64,000 nucleotides of DNA from Solimonas marina (GTDB lineage Bacteria; Pseudomonadota; Gammaproteobacteria; Nevskiales; Nevskiaceae), in the NCBI RefSeq assembly GCF_012241385.1, contig NZ_JAAVXB010000001.1, positions 496,001-560,000 of the forward strand, in the 5' to 3' direction. The translations under genes and the position numbers were made by a program. Shown piece by piece: positions 32,644 through 40,636 of the stretch (positions are counted from its first letter, which is position 1; each line of letters starts with the position of its first letter). The notes below the pieces were generated by a model. It was given only the letters and a program-made list of their open reading frames with translations. It did not search any database and had not been told where the DNA came from.

Positions 32644-33153
32644 TCAACCCAGCGACTCGACCCAGATCCGCGCCAGCGCCTCGAGCCCGGCGCGGTCGTC
32701 GGCGTCGAAACGGCCGTGCACCGGGCTGTCGAGGTCGAGCACGCCGAGCAGTTCGTCGCCGCGCACGAGCGGCACGACGATTTCGGCGTTCGATGCGGCA
32801 TCGCAGGCAATGTGGCCGGGAAACGCGTGCACGTCGGCGATCACCTGTGTCTGCCGTGTCACCGCCGCCGTCCCGCAAACACCCTTGCCGAGCGCGATGC
32901 GCACGCAGGCCGGCTTGCCCTGGAATGGCCCGACCACCAGTTCCTGACCGACACCATCGGCGGCCGGTGCGCTGAAATAAAAGCCTGCCCAGTTCAGATC
33001 CGGCAACAACATCCAGATCAGCGCCGACAGATTCGCGGCGTTGGCGACACGGTCCCGCTCGCCGTGCAGCAGCGCACGCGCCTGCTCGGCGACTTCGGCA
33101 TAGAACGCCGGTTTATCGGCGTGATCGACGGGATGGGTACGAACTTCGAACAT
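32644..33153 (-). CDS. msrC: Free methionine-(R)-sulfoxide reductase (GAF domain)
   Basis: A 169-residue GAF-domain enzyme that reduces free (not peptide-bound) methionine-R-sulfoxide. The three conserved cysteines are Cys83, Cys93 and Cys117, in the expected blocks QGKPACVRI, GKGVCGTA and FPGHIACDAAS. The start ATG at 33153 matches homologues; a longer frame would add 25 residues. With msrB 1 kb away this forms a small methionine-repair neighbourhood. It is transcribed away from the M13 peptidase. Confidence 0.93.
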   Translation of the reverse strand: MFEVRTHPVDHADKPAFYAEVAEQARALLHGERDRVANAANLSALIWMLLPDLNWAGFYFSAPAADGVGQELVVGPFQGKPACVRIALGKGVCGTAAVTRQTQVIADVHAFPGHIACDAASNAEIVVPLVRGDELLGVLDLDSPVHGRFDADDRAGLEALARIWVESLG

Positions 33154-33278
33154 GGACGAATTATCGACGATAGGCGGCGCGAATCGCGCCTTCGGCCTCC
33201 ATCTGGGGGAAATCCCCGGGGTACTCAAGCGCCGGGGCCGTTAAAGTTGCCGGCTCGTTCCAACGACGGAGTTTTCCG

Positions 33279-35333
33279 ATGCGTGCATTGATGCTCGGCG
33301 CGATCGCCCTCGCGCTGGGAAGCGCGGGTCTCAGCGCCTGCAGCAAGTCCCCCAAGGCCCCGGCCGCCGAATCCCAGAAGGCGCTGGGTTCCGGCATCGA
33401 CACCGCCAACTTCGACGACAGCGTGCGCGCGCAGGACGATTTCTATCGTCACGTCGACGGCACCTGGCTGGCCAAGACCAAGATTCCGGCCGACAAATCC
33501 AACTACGGCGCGTTCACCAAGTTGCAGGACGACGCGCAACAGCATCTGCACGAGATCATCGAGGCGGCCAACGCCCAGCAGGACAAGAAGGACGGCTCCG
33601 ACGAACAGAAGGTCGGCGACCTGTTCGCCTCGTTCATGGACGAGAAGAAGGCCGACGAGTTGGGCATCAAGCCGATCGCGCCGGAACTCGAGCGCATCGC
33701 CCAGCTCAAGAGCAAGACCGAGCTGCCGGCGCTGGTCGCCCAGCTCGACAAGATGGGCGTCGGTGCGTTCGGCGGTTACATCGAGCCCGACGCCAAGGAT
33801 TCGAGCCGTTACATCGCCTACATCGAGCAGGGCGGCACGCTGCTGCCGGATCGCGACTACTACCTCGACAGCGGCGACAAGTTCGAGAGCGTGCGCAAGG
33901 CCTATGTTGCGCACATCGAAAAGATGCTGACGCTGGCCAAGCTGCCGGATCCGGCGAAGAACGCCGCGGCGATCATGGCGCTTGAAACAGCGCTGGCGAA
34001 AGCGCAGTGGACCAAGGTCGAATCGCGCGATGCCGACAAGACTTACAACTTCTATGCGCTCGGCGATTTGAAGAAGCTGACGCCGGACTTCAACTGGCAG
34101 ACCTATGTCGACGGCATGGGCATGCAGAAGACGCCGGGCCTGGTGATCGGCGAGCCGAGCTTCTTCAGCGCCTGGGACAAGATCCTCAGCGACACGCCGC
34201 TGCCGGTGCTGAAGGTCTATCTGCAGTGGCATCTGCTGTCGCACTACGCACCGTACCTGTCGAGCGACTTCGTCAATGAAGACTTCGCGTTCTTCGGCAC
34301 CACGCTCAACGGTATCGAGCAGAACACGCCGCGCTGGAAGCGCGGCGTCGATCTCGAGGAAAAGGCGCTGGGTGAGATGATCGGCAAGCTTTACGTCGCC
34401 AAGTACTTCCCGCCGGAAGCCAAGGCGCGCATGGAAAAGCTCGTGCAGAATCTGCTGGCCGCGTACAAGGAAAGCATCCAGTCGCTGGACTGGATGACCG
34501 ACGCCACCAAGCAGAAGGCACTGGCCAAGCTCGCCGCGTTCGACCCGAAGATCGGCTACCCGAAGAAGTGGAAGGACTACTCGGCGCTGGTCGTCAAGCC
34601 GGATGATCTGGTCGGCAACGTCATGCGTTCGGCGGCCGTCGAAACGGCGCGCGAAACGGCCAAGCTCGGCCAGCCGATCGATCGCGACGAGTGGGGCATG
34701 ACGCCGCAGACCGTCAACGCCTACTACAACCCGCTGAAGAACGAGATCGTGTTCCCGGCGGCGATCCTGCAGCCGCCGTTCTTCGACATGAATGCCGACG
34801 ACGCAGTGAATTACGGCGGCATCGGCGCGGTGATCGGCCACGAGATCGGTCACGGCTTCGACGACCAGGGCTCGAAGTTCGGCCCCGACGGCAACCTGAA
34901 GAACTGGTGGACCGACGAGGACCGCAAGAACTTCGAGACGCGTACCAAGGCGCTGATCGCCCAGTACGACGGCTACGAGGCGCTGCCGGGGCAGCACGTC
35001 AACGGTGCGCTGACGATCGGCGAGAACATCGGCGACCTCGGTGGCCTGTCGATCGCCTACAAGGCCTACCACATGTCGCTGCAGGGCAAGGACGGTCCGG
35101 TCATCGACGGCTTCACCGCCGACCAGCGCTTCTTCATCGGCTGGGCGCAGGTCTGGCGCCGCAAGTACACCGAAGCCAACCTGCTCAACCGCCTGAAGAC
35201 CGACCCGCACTCGCCATCGGAATTCCGTTGCAACGGCGTGGTCGTCAACGTACCGGCGTTCTACACCGCGTTCGACGTCAAGCCGGGCGACAAGATGTAT
35301 CTGCCGCCGGAAAAGCGCGTCAGCATCTGGTAA
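33279..35333 (+). CDS. M13 family lipoprotein metallopeptidase (neprilysin/PepO-like)
   Basis: A 684-residue exported peptidase. The signal peptide ends in LSACSKS, a lipobox (LSAC) with Cys21, so it is membrane-anchored. The zinc site is HEIGH at residues 521-525, followed by GFDDQGSKFG, and GENIGDLGG carries the third ligand Glu. NAYYNPLKNEIVFPAAILQPPFF is the conserved substrate-binding segment. The family cleaves small peptides. A strong terminator follows 25 bases after the stop. Confidence 0.95.
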   Translation: MRALMLGAIALALGSAGLSACSKSPKAPAAESQKALGSGIDTANFDDSVRAQDDFYRHVDGTWLAKTKIPADKSNYGAFTKLQDDAQQHLHEIIEAANAQQDKKDGSDEQKVGDLFASFMDEKKADELGIKPIAPELERIAQLKSKTELPALVAQLDKMGVGAFGGYIEPDAKDSSRYIAYIEQGGTLLPDRDYYLDSGDKFESVRKAYVAHIEKMLTLAKLPDPAKNAAAIMALETALAKAQWTKVESRDADKTYNFYALGDLKKLTPDFNWQTYVDGMGMQKTPGLVIGEPSFFSAWDKILSDTPLPVLKVYLQWHLLSHYAPYLSSDFVNEDFAFFGTTLNGIEQNTPRWKRGVDLEEKALGEMIGKLYVAKYFPPEAKARMEKLVQNLLAAYKESIQSLDWMTDATKQKALAKLAAFDPKIGYPKKWKDYSALVVKPDDLVGNVMRSAAVETARETAKLGQPIDRDEWGMTPQTVNAYYNPLKNEIVFPAAILQPPFFDMNADDAVNYGGIGAVIGHEIGHGFDDQGSKFGPDGNLKNWWTDEDRKNFETRTKALIAQYDGYEALPGQHVNGALTIGENIGDLGGLSIAYKAYHMSLQGKDGPVIDGFTADQRFFIGWAQVWRRKYTEANLLNRLKTDPHSPSEFRCNGVVVNVPAFYTAFDVKPGDKMYLPPEKRVSIW

Positions 35334-35357
35334 GACGCGTCTTGCGGCATTTCATCG

Positions 35358-35386
35358 GGCCCCGGCGCATGCCGGGGCCTTTTTTG
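35358..35386 (+). terminator. Intrinsic terminator after the M13 peptidase gene
   Basis: A 9-bp perfect stem GGCCCCGGC / GCCGGGGCC with GCAT loop and six following T bases. Confidence 0.92.
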
Positions 35387-35527
35387 TGGCAGACGGCGCT
35401 CAACGGGCGCCACCCGCGTCGCACCAGCGCGCGCATTTGCGCAACCGCGGTCGCCGTCCCGATAATCGCACCGTCTCCATTACCTCGCGGTCGCGTCGCC
35501 ATCCTCGGCGGTGCAGGCTGCCCCTGA

Positions 35528-36850
35528 ATGAACGATCTTGCGCTGACGCTCGTCGCGGTTCTGCTGGTCCTCATCAACGGCTTCTTCGTCGCCGCCGAAT
35601 TCGCCATCGTCAAACTGCGGCTGACCCGCGCCGAAGAGCTGGCGGAAACCGGCGGCTTCGTCGGCCGCACGCTCTACAACGTCCGGCACCGCCTCGACGC
35701 CTATCTGTCGGCGTGCCAGCTCGGCATCACGCTGGCTTCGCTGGGTCTGGGCTGGGTCGGCGAACCGGCGTTCTCGCGGCTGATCGCCCCGCTGCTGCAG
35801 TCGTTCGGCATCGATTCGGACGAACTGATCCACCATATTTCGGTGGTCGCGGCATTTGTGGTGATTTCGTTCCTGCACATCGTGGTCGGCGAACTGGCGC
35901 CGAAGTCGATCGCGATCCGCAAGGCCGAAGGCGTGTCGATGGCGGCGGCGATGCCGCTGTTCCTGTTCTACTGGCTGATGTATCCGTTCATCTTCGTGCT
36001 CAACGGCAGCGCCAATCTGGTGCTGCGCACGATCCGCGTGCAAATCGCCAACGAAGGCGATGAACCGCATTCGGCCGATGAGATCAAGAAGCTGCTGGTC
36101 GCCAGCCACCGCCACGGCGAGCTGGGCCGGGCGCAGGCTGAAGCCCTGTCGCACCAGCTCGAACTGCCGGAGCTGACGGCCGGCGACCTGATGCGGCCGG
36201 CCTTCGACCTGGTCTCGCTCGACATCCGCGATGACATCAAGACCAACCTGGCGTTGATCGCCCAGCACCGCTATTCGCGCTACGCGGTGCGCGACGGCGA
36301 TCAGGACGATCGCTACATCGGCCTGCTGCACGTGCGCGACCTGCTCGCCGCCGAGCTCGACAGCCAGCCGCTGACCAGCCTTGAACCGCTGCTGCGCGAA
36401 GTGCCGATGATTCGCCGCGACGAACCGGCACAGGCCCTGTTCCGCCGCTTCCGCCGCGGCCTGCCGCATCTGGCGCTGGTCACCGACGAACTCGACACCG
36501 TGACCGGCTTCATCACCCAGGAACACATCCTCGAAGCGATCTTCGGCAGCATGCAGGACGAGTTTCATCGCGAGAAGGAACACTGGGAGCAGACCGGCGA
36601 GCACACCTACGAGGGCCCGGGCTGGCTGCCGATCTACACACTCGAACGCGAGATCGATCGCGACATCGAATCCGACCATGCCGACACCATCGGCGGTCTG
36701 GTCATGCAGACCCTGGACCGCCTGCCACAGGCCGGCGACCGCGTCGAAGTCGACCGCTTGCGTATCGACGTCCTTGAGGTCCAGGGCCCACGCATCGAAC
36801 ATCTGCGCGTCACCGTCCTGCAAGCCCCGGACCACGATCCGCGCGACTGA
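35528..36850 (+). CDS. Hemolysin-family DUF21/CBS/CorC_HlyC membrane protein
   Basis: A 440-residue protein with an N-terminal DUF21 (CNNM) transmembrane domain (residues 1 to about 190; NGFFVAAEFAIVKLR and GITLASLGLGWVGEP), two CBS domains (about 200-330), and a C-terminal transporter-associated CorC_HlyC domain (about 350-435, GDRVEVDRLRIDVLEVQGPRI). CNNM/CorC-type proteins are linked to Mg2+ or Co2+ efflux. Despite the name, haemolysis is not expected. The 142 bases before it hold no other gene. Confidence 0.9.
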   Translation: MNDLALTLVAVLLVLINGFFVAAEFAIVKLRLTRAEELAETGGFVGRTLYNVRHRLDAYLSACQLGITLASLGLGWVGEPAFSRLIAPLLQSFGIDSDELIHHISVVAAFVVISFLHIVVGELAPKSIAIRKAEGVSMAAAMPLFLFYWLMYPFIFVLNGSANLVLRTIRVQIANEGDEPHSADEIKKLLVASHRHGELGRAQAEALSHQLELPELTAGDLMRPAFDLVSLDIRDDIKTNLALIAQHRYSRYAVRDGDQDDRYIGLLHVRDLLAAELDSQPLTSLEPLLREVPMIRRDEPAQALFRRFRRGLPHLALVTDELDTVTGFITQEHILEAIFGSMQDEFHREKEHWEQTGEHTYEGPGWLPIYTLEREIDRDIESDHADTIGGLVMQTLDRLPQAGDRVEVDRLRIDVLEVQGPRIEHLRVTVLQAPDHDPRD

Positions 36851-36928
36851 ATCAGCGGCCGGTCGGCGGCCATTCATCTACATCGACTAGGGTGAGACGC
36901 CCCGAGCCCCCGCCCGGAGACCACCTCG

Positions 36929-37312
36929 ATGTACAAAATGTCCTTCGCCCTGCTACTGGTCGCCACCCTGGTGACGGCGGTCAGCTGCAAGCCGAAAAGC
37001 GCCGATATCAATACCCAGGCCGCGGCGGCGAGCCCGGCGCCTGCCGCACGCACGGCGCCACCGTCGTCGACTGCCGCCTATCACTGCGACGGCCTTGATC
37101 TGACCGCCACTTATGATGCCGATCAGGTCACCATCGACATGCCCGGCCGTGAATACACGCTGCCGCACGTGGTCTCGGCCGATGGGGCCAAGTACCACAA
37201 CGACAAGGGCACGTTCTGGAGCAAGGGCGACCATGCGATCGTCGAGATCGACGGCAAGCCGTACACGAACTGCCGCCAGCGCACCGCCGCCGACGCACCG
37301 CCCGGCCCCTGA
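36929..37312 (+). CDS. MliC-type lysozyme inhibitor lipoprotein
   Basis: A 127-residue exported protein with signal sequence ending VTAVSC, a plausible lipobox (Cys20), a low-complexity linker, then a MliC domain (residues about 50-115): YHCDGLDLTATYD, GREYTLPHVVSADGAKYHNDKGTFWSKGDHA and the C-terminal TNCRQR. The paired Cys52 and Cys114 would form the single disulfide of the family. Such proteins inhibit C-type lysozyme and protect the cell wall from host or predator enzymes. About 78 bases separate it from the hemolysin-family gene. Confidence 0.85.
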   Translation: MYKMSFALLLVATLVTAVSCKPKSADINTQAAAASPAPAARTAPPSSTAAYHCDGLDLTATYDADQVTIDMPGREYTLPHVVSADGAKYHNDKGTFWSKGDHAIVEIDGKPYTNCRQRTAADAPPGP

Positions 37313-37424
37313 GGCGACGCAGCCCTTACAGCTGCGCACGCGCTGAAACATCTGGCGACGCCTCGTCGCGAAATCGTGCCGCGTGCCAGGGTCCAATGAG
37401 CATCCTTCACACCGGGAGTCTCCA

Positions 37425-37754
37425 TTGGCCCTAGATGTCCGCCGTCGTCACCTGCGCCTGTCCCTCGCCAGTCTGGCGCTGGGATGCAGTTTTGCCACCT
37501 CGGCTGCGCTCGCGCAGTCGTCGAACGGCGGCCCGCCCAGCGGCGGCCAGCCGCCGCAACCGCCGGCCGAGGCTTACACCGCCTGCGCCGGCCGTTCCGC
37601 CGGTGACATGGTCAGCTTCACGGTGCACGGCCATACGATGGAAGGCACCTGCGAAAAGCTGGGCGACCGGCTGGCGCTGCGGCCGTCGAAGCGACCGCCA
37701 GATGGCCGACCGCAGCTGCCCAATGACAGCAGCGGTAGCGACAACAGCAACTGA
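37425..37754 (+). CDS. Small exported two-cysteine protein, unknown function
   Basis: From the TTG at 37425 (preceded by GGGAG) the protein has 109 residues: a basic start, a hydrophobic core (LRLSLASLALGCSFATSAALAQ), then a Gly/Pro-rich linker and a compact domain YTACAGRSAGDMVSFTVHG ... GTCEKLGDRLALRP with paired Cys. This two-Cys pattern (ACxGxxxGD ... GxC) recurs in small secreted proteobacterial proteins but I cannot name a family. A GTG at 37383 is an alternative start that would bury the signal peptide. Confidence 0.65.
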   Translation: MALDVRRRHLRLSLASLALGCSFATSAALAQSSNGGPPSGGQPPQPPAEAYTACAGRSAGDMVSFTVHGHTMEGTCEKLGDRLALRPSKRPPDGRPQLPNDSSGSDNSN

Positions 37755-37843
37755 ACCGCGAAACCCGCCGCGCAGGCCGGGTCTTCGTTGCCGCGGCGCT
37801 TCGGCGTCGCGCGGCGTCGGCCTGGCCTGGCCGCTCGCGGGAA

Positions 37844-38179
37844 TCAGTCGAGGAGCGGTGACGCGCTGCGCGGCCGCCAGCGATAGCGTTCGAAATCGAC
37901 CTTGCCGCGCACGAACACCACACCTTCGGCTTCGAGCTGCTGGCGCGCACGGCGATAGCCTTCGCTATCCGGCTCGAACGACAGCTTGCCCTGCGCGTTG
38001 ATCACGCGATACCACGGCAGCGTCATGCCATCCGGCACTACGCGTAGCGCCTGCGCGGTTCGCCGCGGCTGCTTCGGAAAGCCCGCCTCGGCGGCGACCT
38101 GGCCGTAGGTCGCGACGCGACCGGCCGGAATCCGGGCGATCACCGCCCAGATGCGTTCGTTGATTTCCTGGCTTTTCAC
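37844..38179 (-). CDS. Alkyltransferase-like DNA repair protein (ATL)
   Basis: A 111-residue MGMT-like protein with the DNA-binding winged helix (YGQVAAEAGFPKQPRRTAQAL) but with Trp56 in LPWYRV where active alkyltransferases have Cys (PCHRV). This substitution defines ATL proteins, which bind O6-alkylguanine and recruit nucleotide excision repair without removing the adduct. Arg recognition finger and ending RPR are as expected. The uvrD gene in the window would act in the same pathway, although far away. Confidence 0.9.
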   Translation of the reverse strand: MKSQEINERIWAVIARIPAGRVATYGQVAAEAGFPKQPRRTAQALRVVPDGMTLPWYRVINAQGKLSFEPDSEGYRRARQQLEAEGVVFVRGKVDFERYRWRPRSASPLLD

Positions 38180-38235
38180 GGACGATCAGAATCCTGGAAT
38201 GCGCGTGCAGGATACGCGCGATACGACGACGTCCG

Positions 38236-38586
38236 TCAGGCGGCGACCGGCAGCTCGTCCGTGGCCGCCTGCTGGCTCCATTCGAGCTTCCAGCCCTCGC
38301 GCTCCCAGCGGGCGATCCAGGCCTGCGCCAGCGCTTCGGCATAGCTTTGACCGAATTGCATGCGCAAGCGGCGCTGCTCGGTCCAGCGCATCCAGCGCTC
38401 GTCGGCGCCTTCGCAAACGCGTAGCCAGTGCTGACCGTCGGCCGTGCGGCTGACAATCACCGCGCGGGCGCCGTGATCCTGCCGCAGCGGCAGCAGCAGG
38501 GCGTTGAACAAAAGGCTCTCGCTACGCTCGATGCGCGCGCTGAATTCGTCGTGAGAGCCGTAGGCGGGAAGGATTTGCGTGTTCAT
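38236..38586 (-). CDS. Hypothetical protein (116 residues)
   Basis: I do not recognise this gene. The frame from ATG at 38586 gives a soluble, Arg/Trp-rich protein with no signal peptide; the central block RTADGQHWLRVCEGADERWMRW is rich in Trp and charged residues, and an amphipathic helix (GQSYAEALAQAWIARWEREG) follows. A longer frame to 38844 would run into PhzF and looks like a shadow. It lies between the ATL gene and a PhzF-type gene on the same strand. Confidence 0.6.
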   Translation of the reverse strand: MNTQILPAYGSHDEFSARIERSESLLFNALLLPLRQDHGARAVIVSRTADGQHWLRVCEGADERWMRWTEQRRLRMQFGQSYAEALAQAWIARWEREGWKLEWSQQAATDELPVAA

Positions 38587-38702
38587 GTCTCGGTTTTCGG
38601 CCTGGGGCCGGGACTTCTGAGACGGTGAACGTCGGCTGCGCTTGTAGGACAACGGCGTGACTGTTGTCGGCAAATCGGCCGTGCGCTGCGCGGCGCAGGG
38701 CG

Positions 38703-39599
38703 TCAGCCGGTACCGAGCAAGCCGTCCGACATCAGCACGCTGCAACCGCCGACACGCACCGCCGTGACCTGGCCGCCGGTGCGGTCGACGCTGATCTGGA
38801 TGCGGCTCGGCCGGCCCATTTCGAGGCCCTGCAGAATCGTCCATTCGAGACGCCCGTCGTCGTCAGCCTCGCTGCCGAGCGCGCCGGCCAGCGCCGCCGC
38901 CGCCGAACCCGTCGCCGGATCTTCGACCATGCCGAGCGCTGGCGCGAACATGCGCGCGCGCAGTTCGCCCTCGTAGCCGCGCGCGTAAACATAGAGCTGC
39001 TGCGCCCAGGCCGTGCCGAGCAGGCGCCGTGCTGCGATCACATCGAAGTCGATGGCCGCCAGCAGCTCCGGCGAGCGCAGCGGTACCAGCAGGAACGGCA
39101 GGCCACACGATGCGTTGCGCGGCACTTCGCCGGCACTGCCGAGATCGCCCGCTTCCAGCCCCAAGACCGCGGCCAACGCCGTCACGTCATCGAACGCCGG
39201 TCCGTATTCTGGCAGCACCGCCGTCGTCAGCTCGGCGTAGCTGGCCTCGCCCGGCGTGTGCTGCAGGCGGATCGGCACCAAACCGACGCCTTCCTCGATC
39301 GCGAAAGTTGCCGGCTCCCCCTTCGGCGCCAAACCCAGTTCGGACAACAGGCAGGCCGTGCCAATGGTGGGATGGCCGGCAAACGGCAGCTCGGCGGTCG
39401 GGGTGAAGATGCGAATGCGGTGCAGGGCGTCGCTGCGCGTCGGCGTCAGCACGAACACCGTTTCCGACAAATTGAATTCGCGCGCGATGCGCTGCATCTG
39501 CGCGGTGCCGAGCGCGTCGCCGCCGAAAACGACGGCCAGCGGATTACCGCCGTAGGCCTGATCCGTGAAGACATCTAGCGTGTGGAAGCGCAGCGCCAT
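38703..39599 (-). CDS. PhzF family isomerase/epimerase
   Basis: A 298-residue protein of the diaminopimelate-epimerase fold. The family motif FNLSETVF supplies the catalytic Glu46, and TPTAELPFAGHPTIGTA and EDPATGSAAAALAG are the other hallmark blocks. Despite the PhzF name, there are no phenazine genes nearby, so this is one of the widespread paralogues of unknown substrate. Confidence 0.9.
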   Translation of the reverse strand: MALRFHTLDVFTDQAYGGNPLAVVFGGDALGTAQMQRIAREFNLSETVFVLTPTRSDALHRIRIFTPTAELPFAGHPTIGTACLLSELGLAPKGEPATFAIEEGVGLVPIRLQHTPGEASYAELTTAVLPEYGPAFDDVTALAAVLGLEAGDLGSAGEVPRNASCGLPFLLVPLRSPELLAAIDFDVIAARRLLGTAWAQQLYVYARGYEGELRARMFAPALGMVEDPATGSAAAALAGALGSEADDDGRLEWTILQGLEMGRPSRIQISVDRTGGQVTAVRVGGCSVLMSDGLLGTG

Positions 39600-39634
39600 G
39601 GTTGCTCCTCGTGAACTGACGGCCGGCCATTGTC

Positions 39635-40201
39635 CTATGAACGCCTGAACGGAAGCGAACGGCCGTCCAGTGCATCACGCCATTGCGCCAGCTTGGCGTC
39701 ACGCGGCTGCCCGGCGTTGGCCGGACTGGTTGATGGCAGTGCACGAATCTCGATGCCGTCGAACAGCGTTGGCGACGCTCGCTGCACATGGCGCCGGAAC
39801 GTTTCGGCGGCCTTCCCGCCGTTCAGACAGACCCGCGCCAGGGCCGGGTGCCGCGCGCGGAACGTCGCAAAATCATTGACGATCTCGCTGCTGCGCACGA
39901 TGTGGCCATCGAGGCTGCCGGGCCGCTCGCAGGCCGCGAGCACGTCCCACAGCGCGATGCCGTGCGCGCGCAGCGCCGCCAGTCGCCGCGAATACGGCAA
40001 GGCCGGATCGAAACCCAGAATATCGGCCATGAACGGCCAGAACAGATTGCGTGGATGCGCGTAGTACTGCTGCGCCTGCAGTGACGCGACGCCCGGCATC
40101 GAGCCAAGCACCAGGATGCGCGCGTCAGCCGCGGCGACGACAGCAAAGCTGCGGCAGCGCGGCTGCGTTACCGCCGCTGTCGCGGCACGCGAAACGGTCA
40201 C
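39635..40201 (-). CDS. DNA-deoxyinosine glycosylase (uracil-DNA-glycosylase superfamily, family 6-like)
   Basis: A 188-residue DNA-repair enzyme. LGSMPGVASLQAQQYYAHPRNLFWP and the later CLNGGKAAETFRRH and LPSTSPANAG are signatures of the hypoxanthine-DNA glycosylase family, which removes deaminated adenine. A GTG start at 40201 overlaps the stop of the upstream lipoprotein gene by four bases (GTGA), so translation is coupled. The reading frame continues far upstream without a stop, but codons beyond 40201 belong to the opposite-strand M1 gene region. Confidence 0.85.
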   Translation of the reverse strand: MTVSRAATAAVTQPRCRSFAVVAAADARILVLGSMPGVASLQAQQYYAHPRNLFWPFMADILGFDPALPYSRRLAALRAHGIALWDVLAACERPGSLDGHIVRSSEIVNDFATFRARHPALARVCLNGGKAAETFRRHVQRASPTLFDGIEIRALPSTSPANAGQPRDAKLAQWRDALDGRSLPFRRS

Positions 40202-40497
40202 TGGAAGCGCCCACCGACGATGCGGCCCTGCGCGTCGAGCTTGGCGAAATAGCGGCTGAGATTGAGGCGCAACTCGCGCGTCGACATCTCGCCGGGCAGC
40301 ACCAGCTTCACGTCCGGATAGGTCGCATGAAACTGCGCCGGCGTCGGCTTGCCGGCGATGAAGTGGTCGAAAGCGCCGAGATCGGTGACCGGACCGTTGT
40401 GTGGCGCCGGCGCGATCGCCGCGTCGTGGTGACAGGCACTCAGTGCCGCGGCGGCGGCGATCAAGCCGGCGCGGAGGCCGGCAAGCGGGCGGGACAT
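40198..40497 (-). CDS. Small lipoprotein, unknown function
   Basis: A 99-residue lipoprotein with signal peptide ending AAALSACHHD (lipobox LSAC, Cys22). The mature part has the block FDHFIAGKPTPAQFHATYPDVKLVLPGEMSTRELRLN, ending FVARQ-like; no family was recognised. A strong GGAGG lies eight bases before the ATG. It is translationally coupled to the downstream deoxyinosine glycosylase gene. Confidence 0.75.
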   Translation of the reverse strand: MSRPLAGLRAGLIAAAAALSACHHDAAIAPAPHNGPVTDLGAFDHFIAGKPTPAQFHATYPDVKLVLPGEMSTRELRLNLSRYFAKLDAQGRIVGGRFQ

Positions 40498-40636
40498 GCG
40501 ACCAAACCTCCATCGATCGGGCGCGGCAGCATGCCGCGGTCATTGCCTTTCGGACAATGCCGACCCCGGGAAATTCCCGGCGCGCATCAGGCCGGTGGCA
40601 GCTAAGATCGCCGCTCTCCCGTGATAGCCGCCGCTC

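Noticed and set aside
35528-36850. Haemolysin toxin
   Set aside because: The name reflects old annotation; domain content (DUF21, CBS, CorC_HlyC) is that of an ion-efflux membrane protein.
38703-39599. Phenazine biosynthesis locus
   Set aside because: Only a PhzF-family paralogue is present; no phzA-E or phzG genes are nearby.
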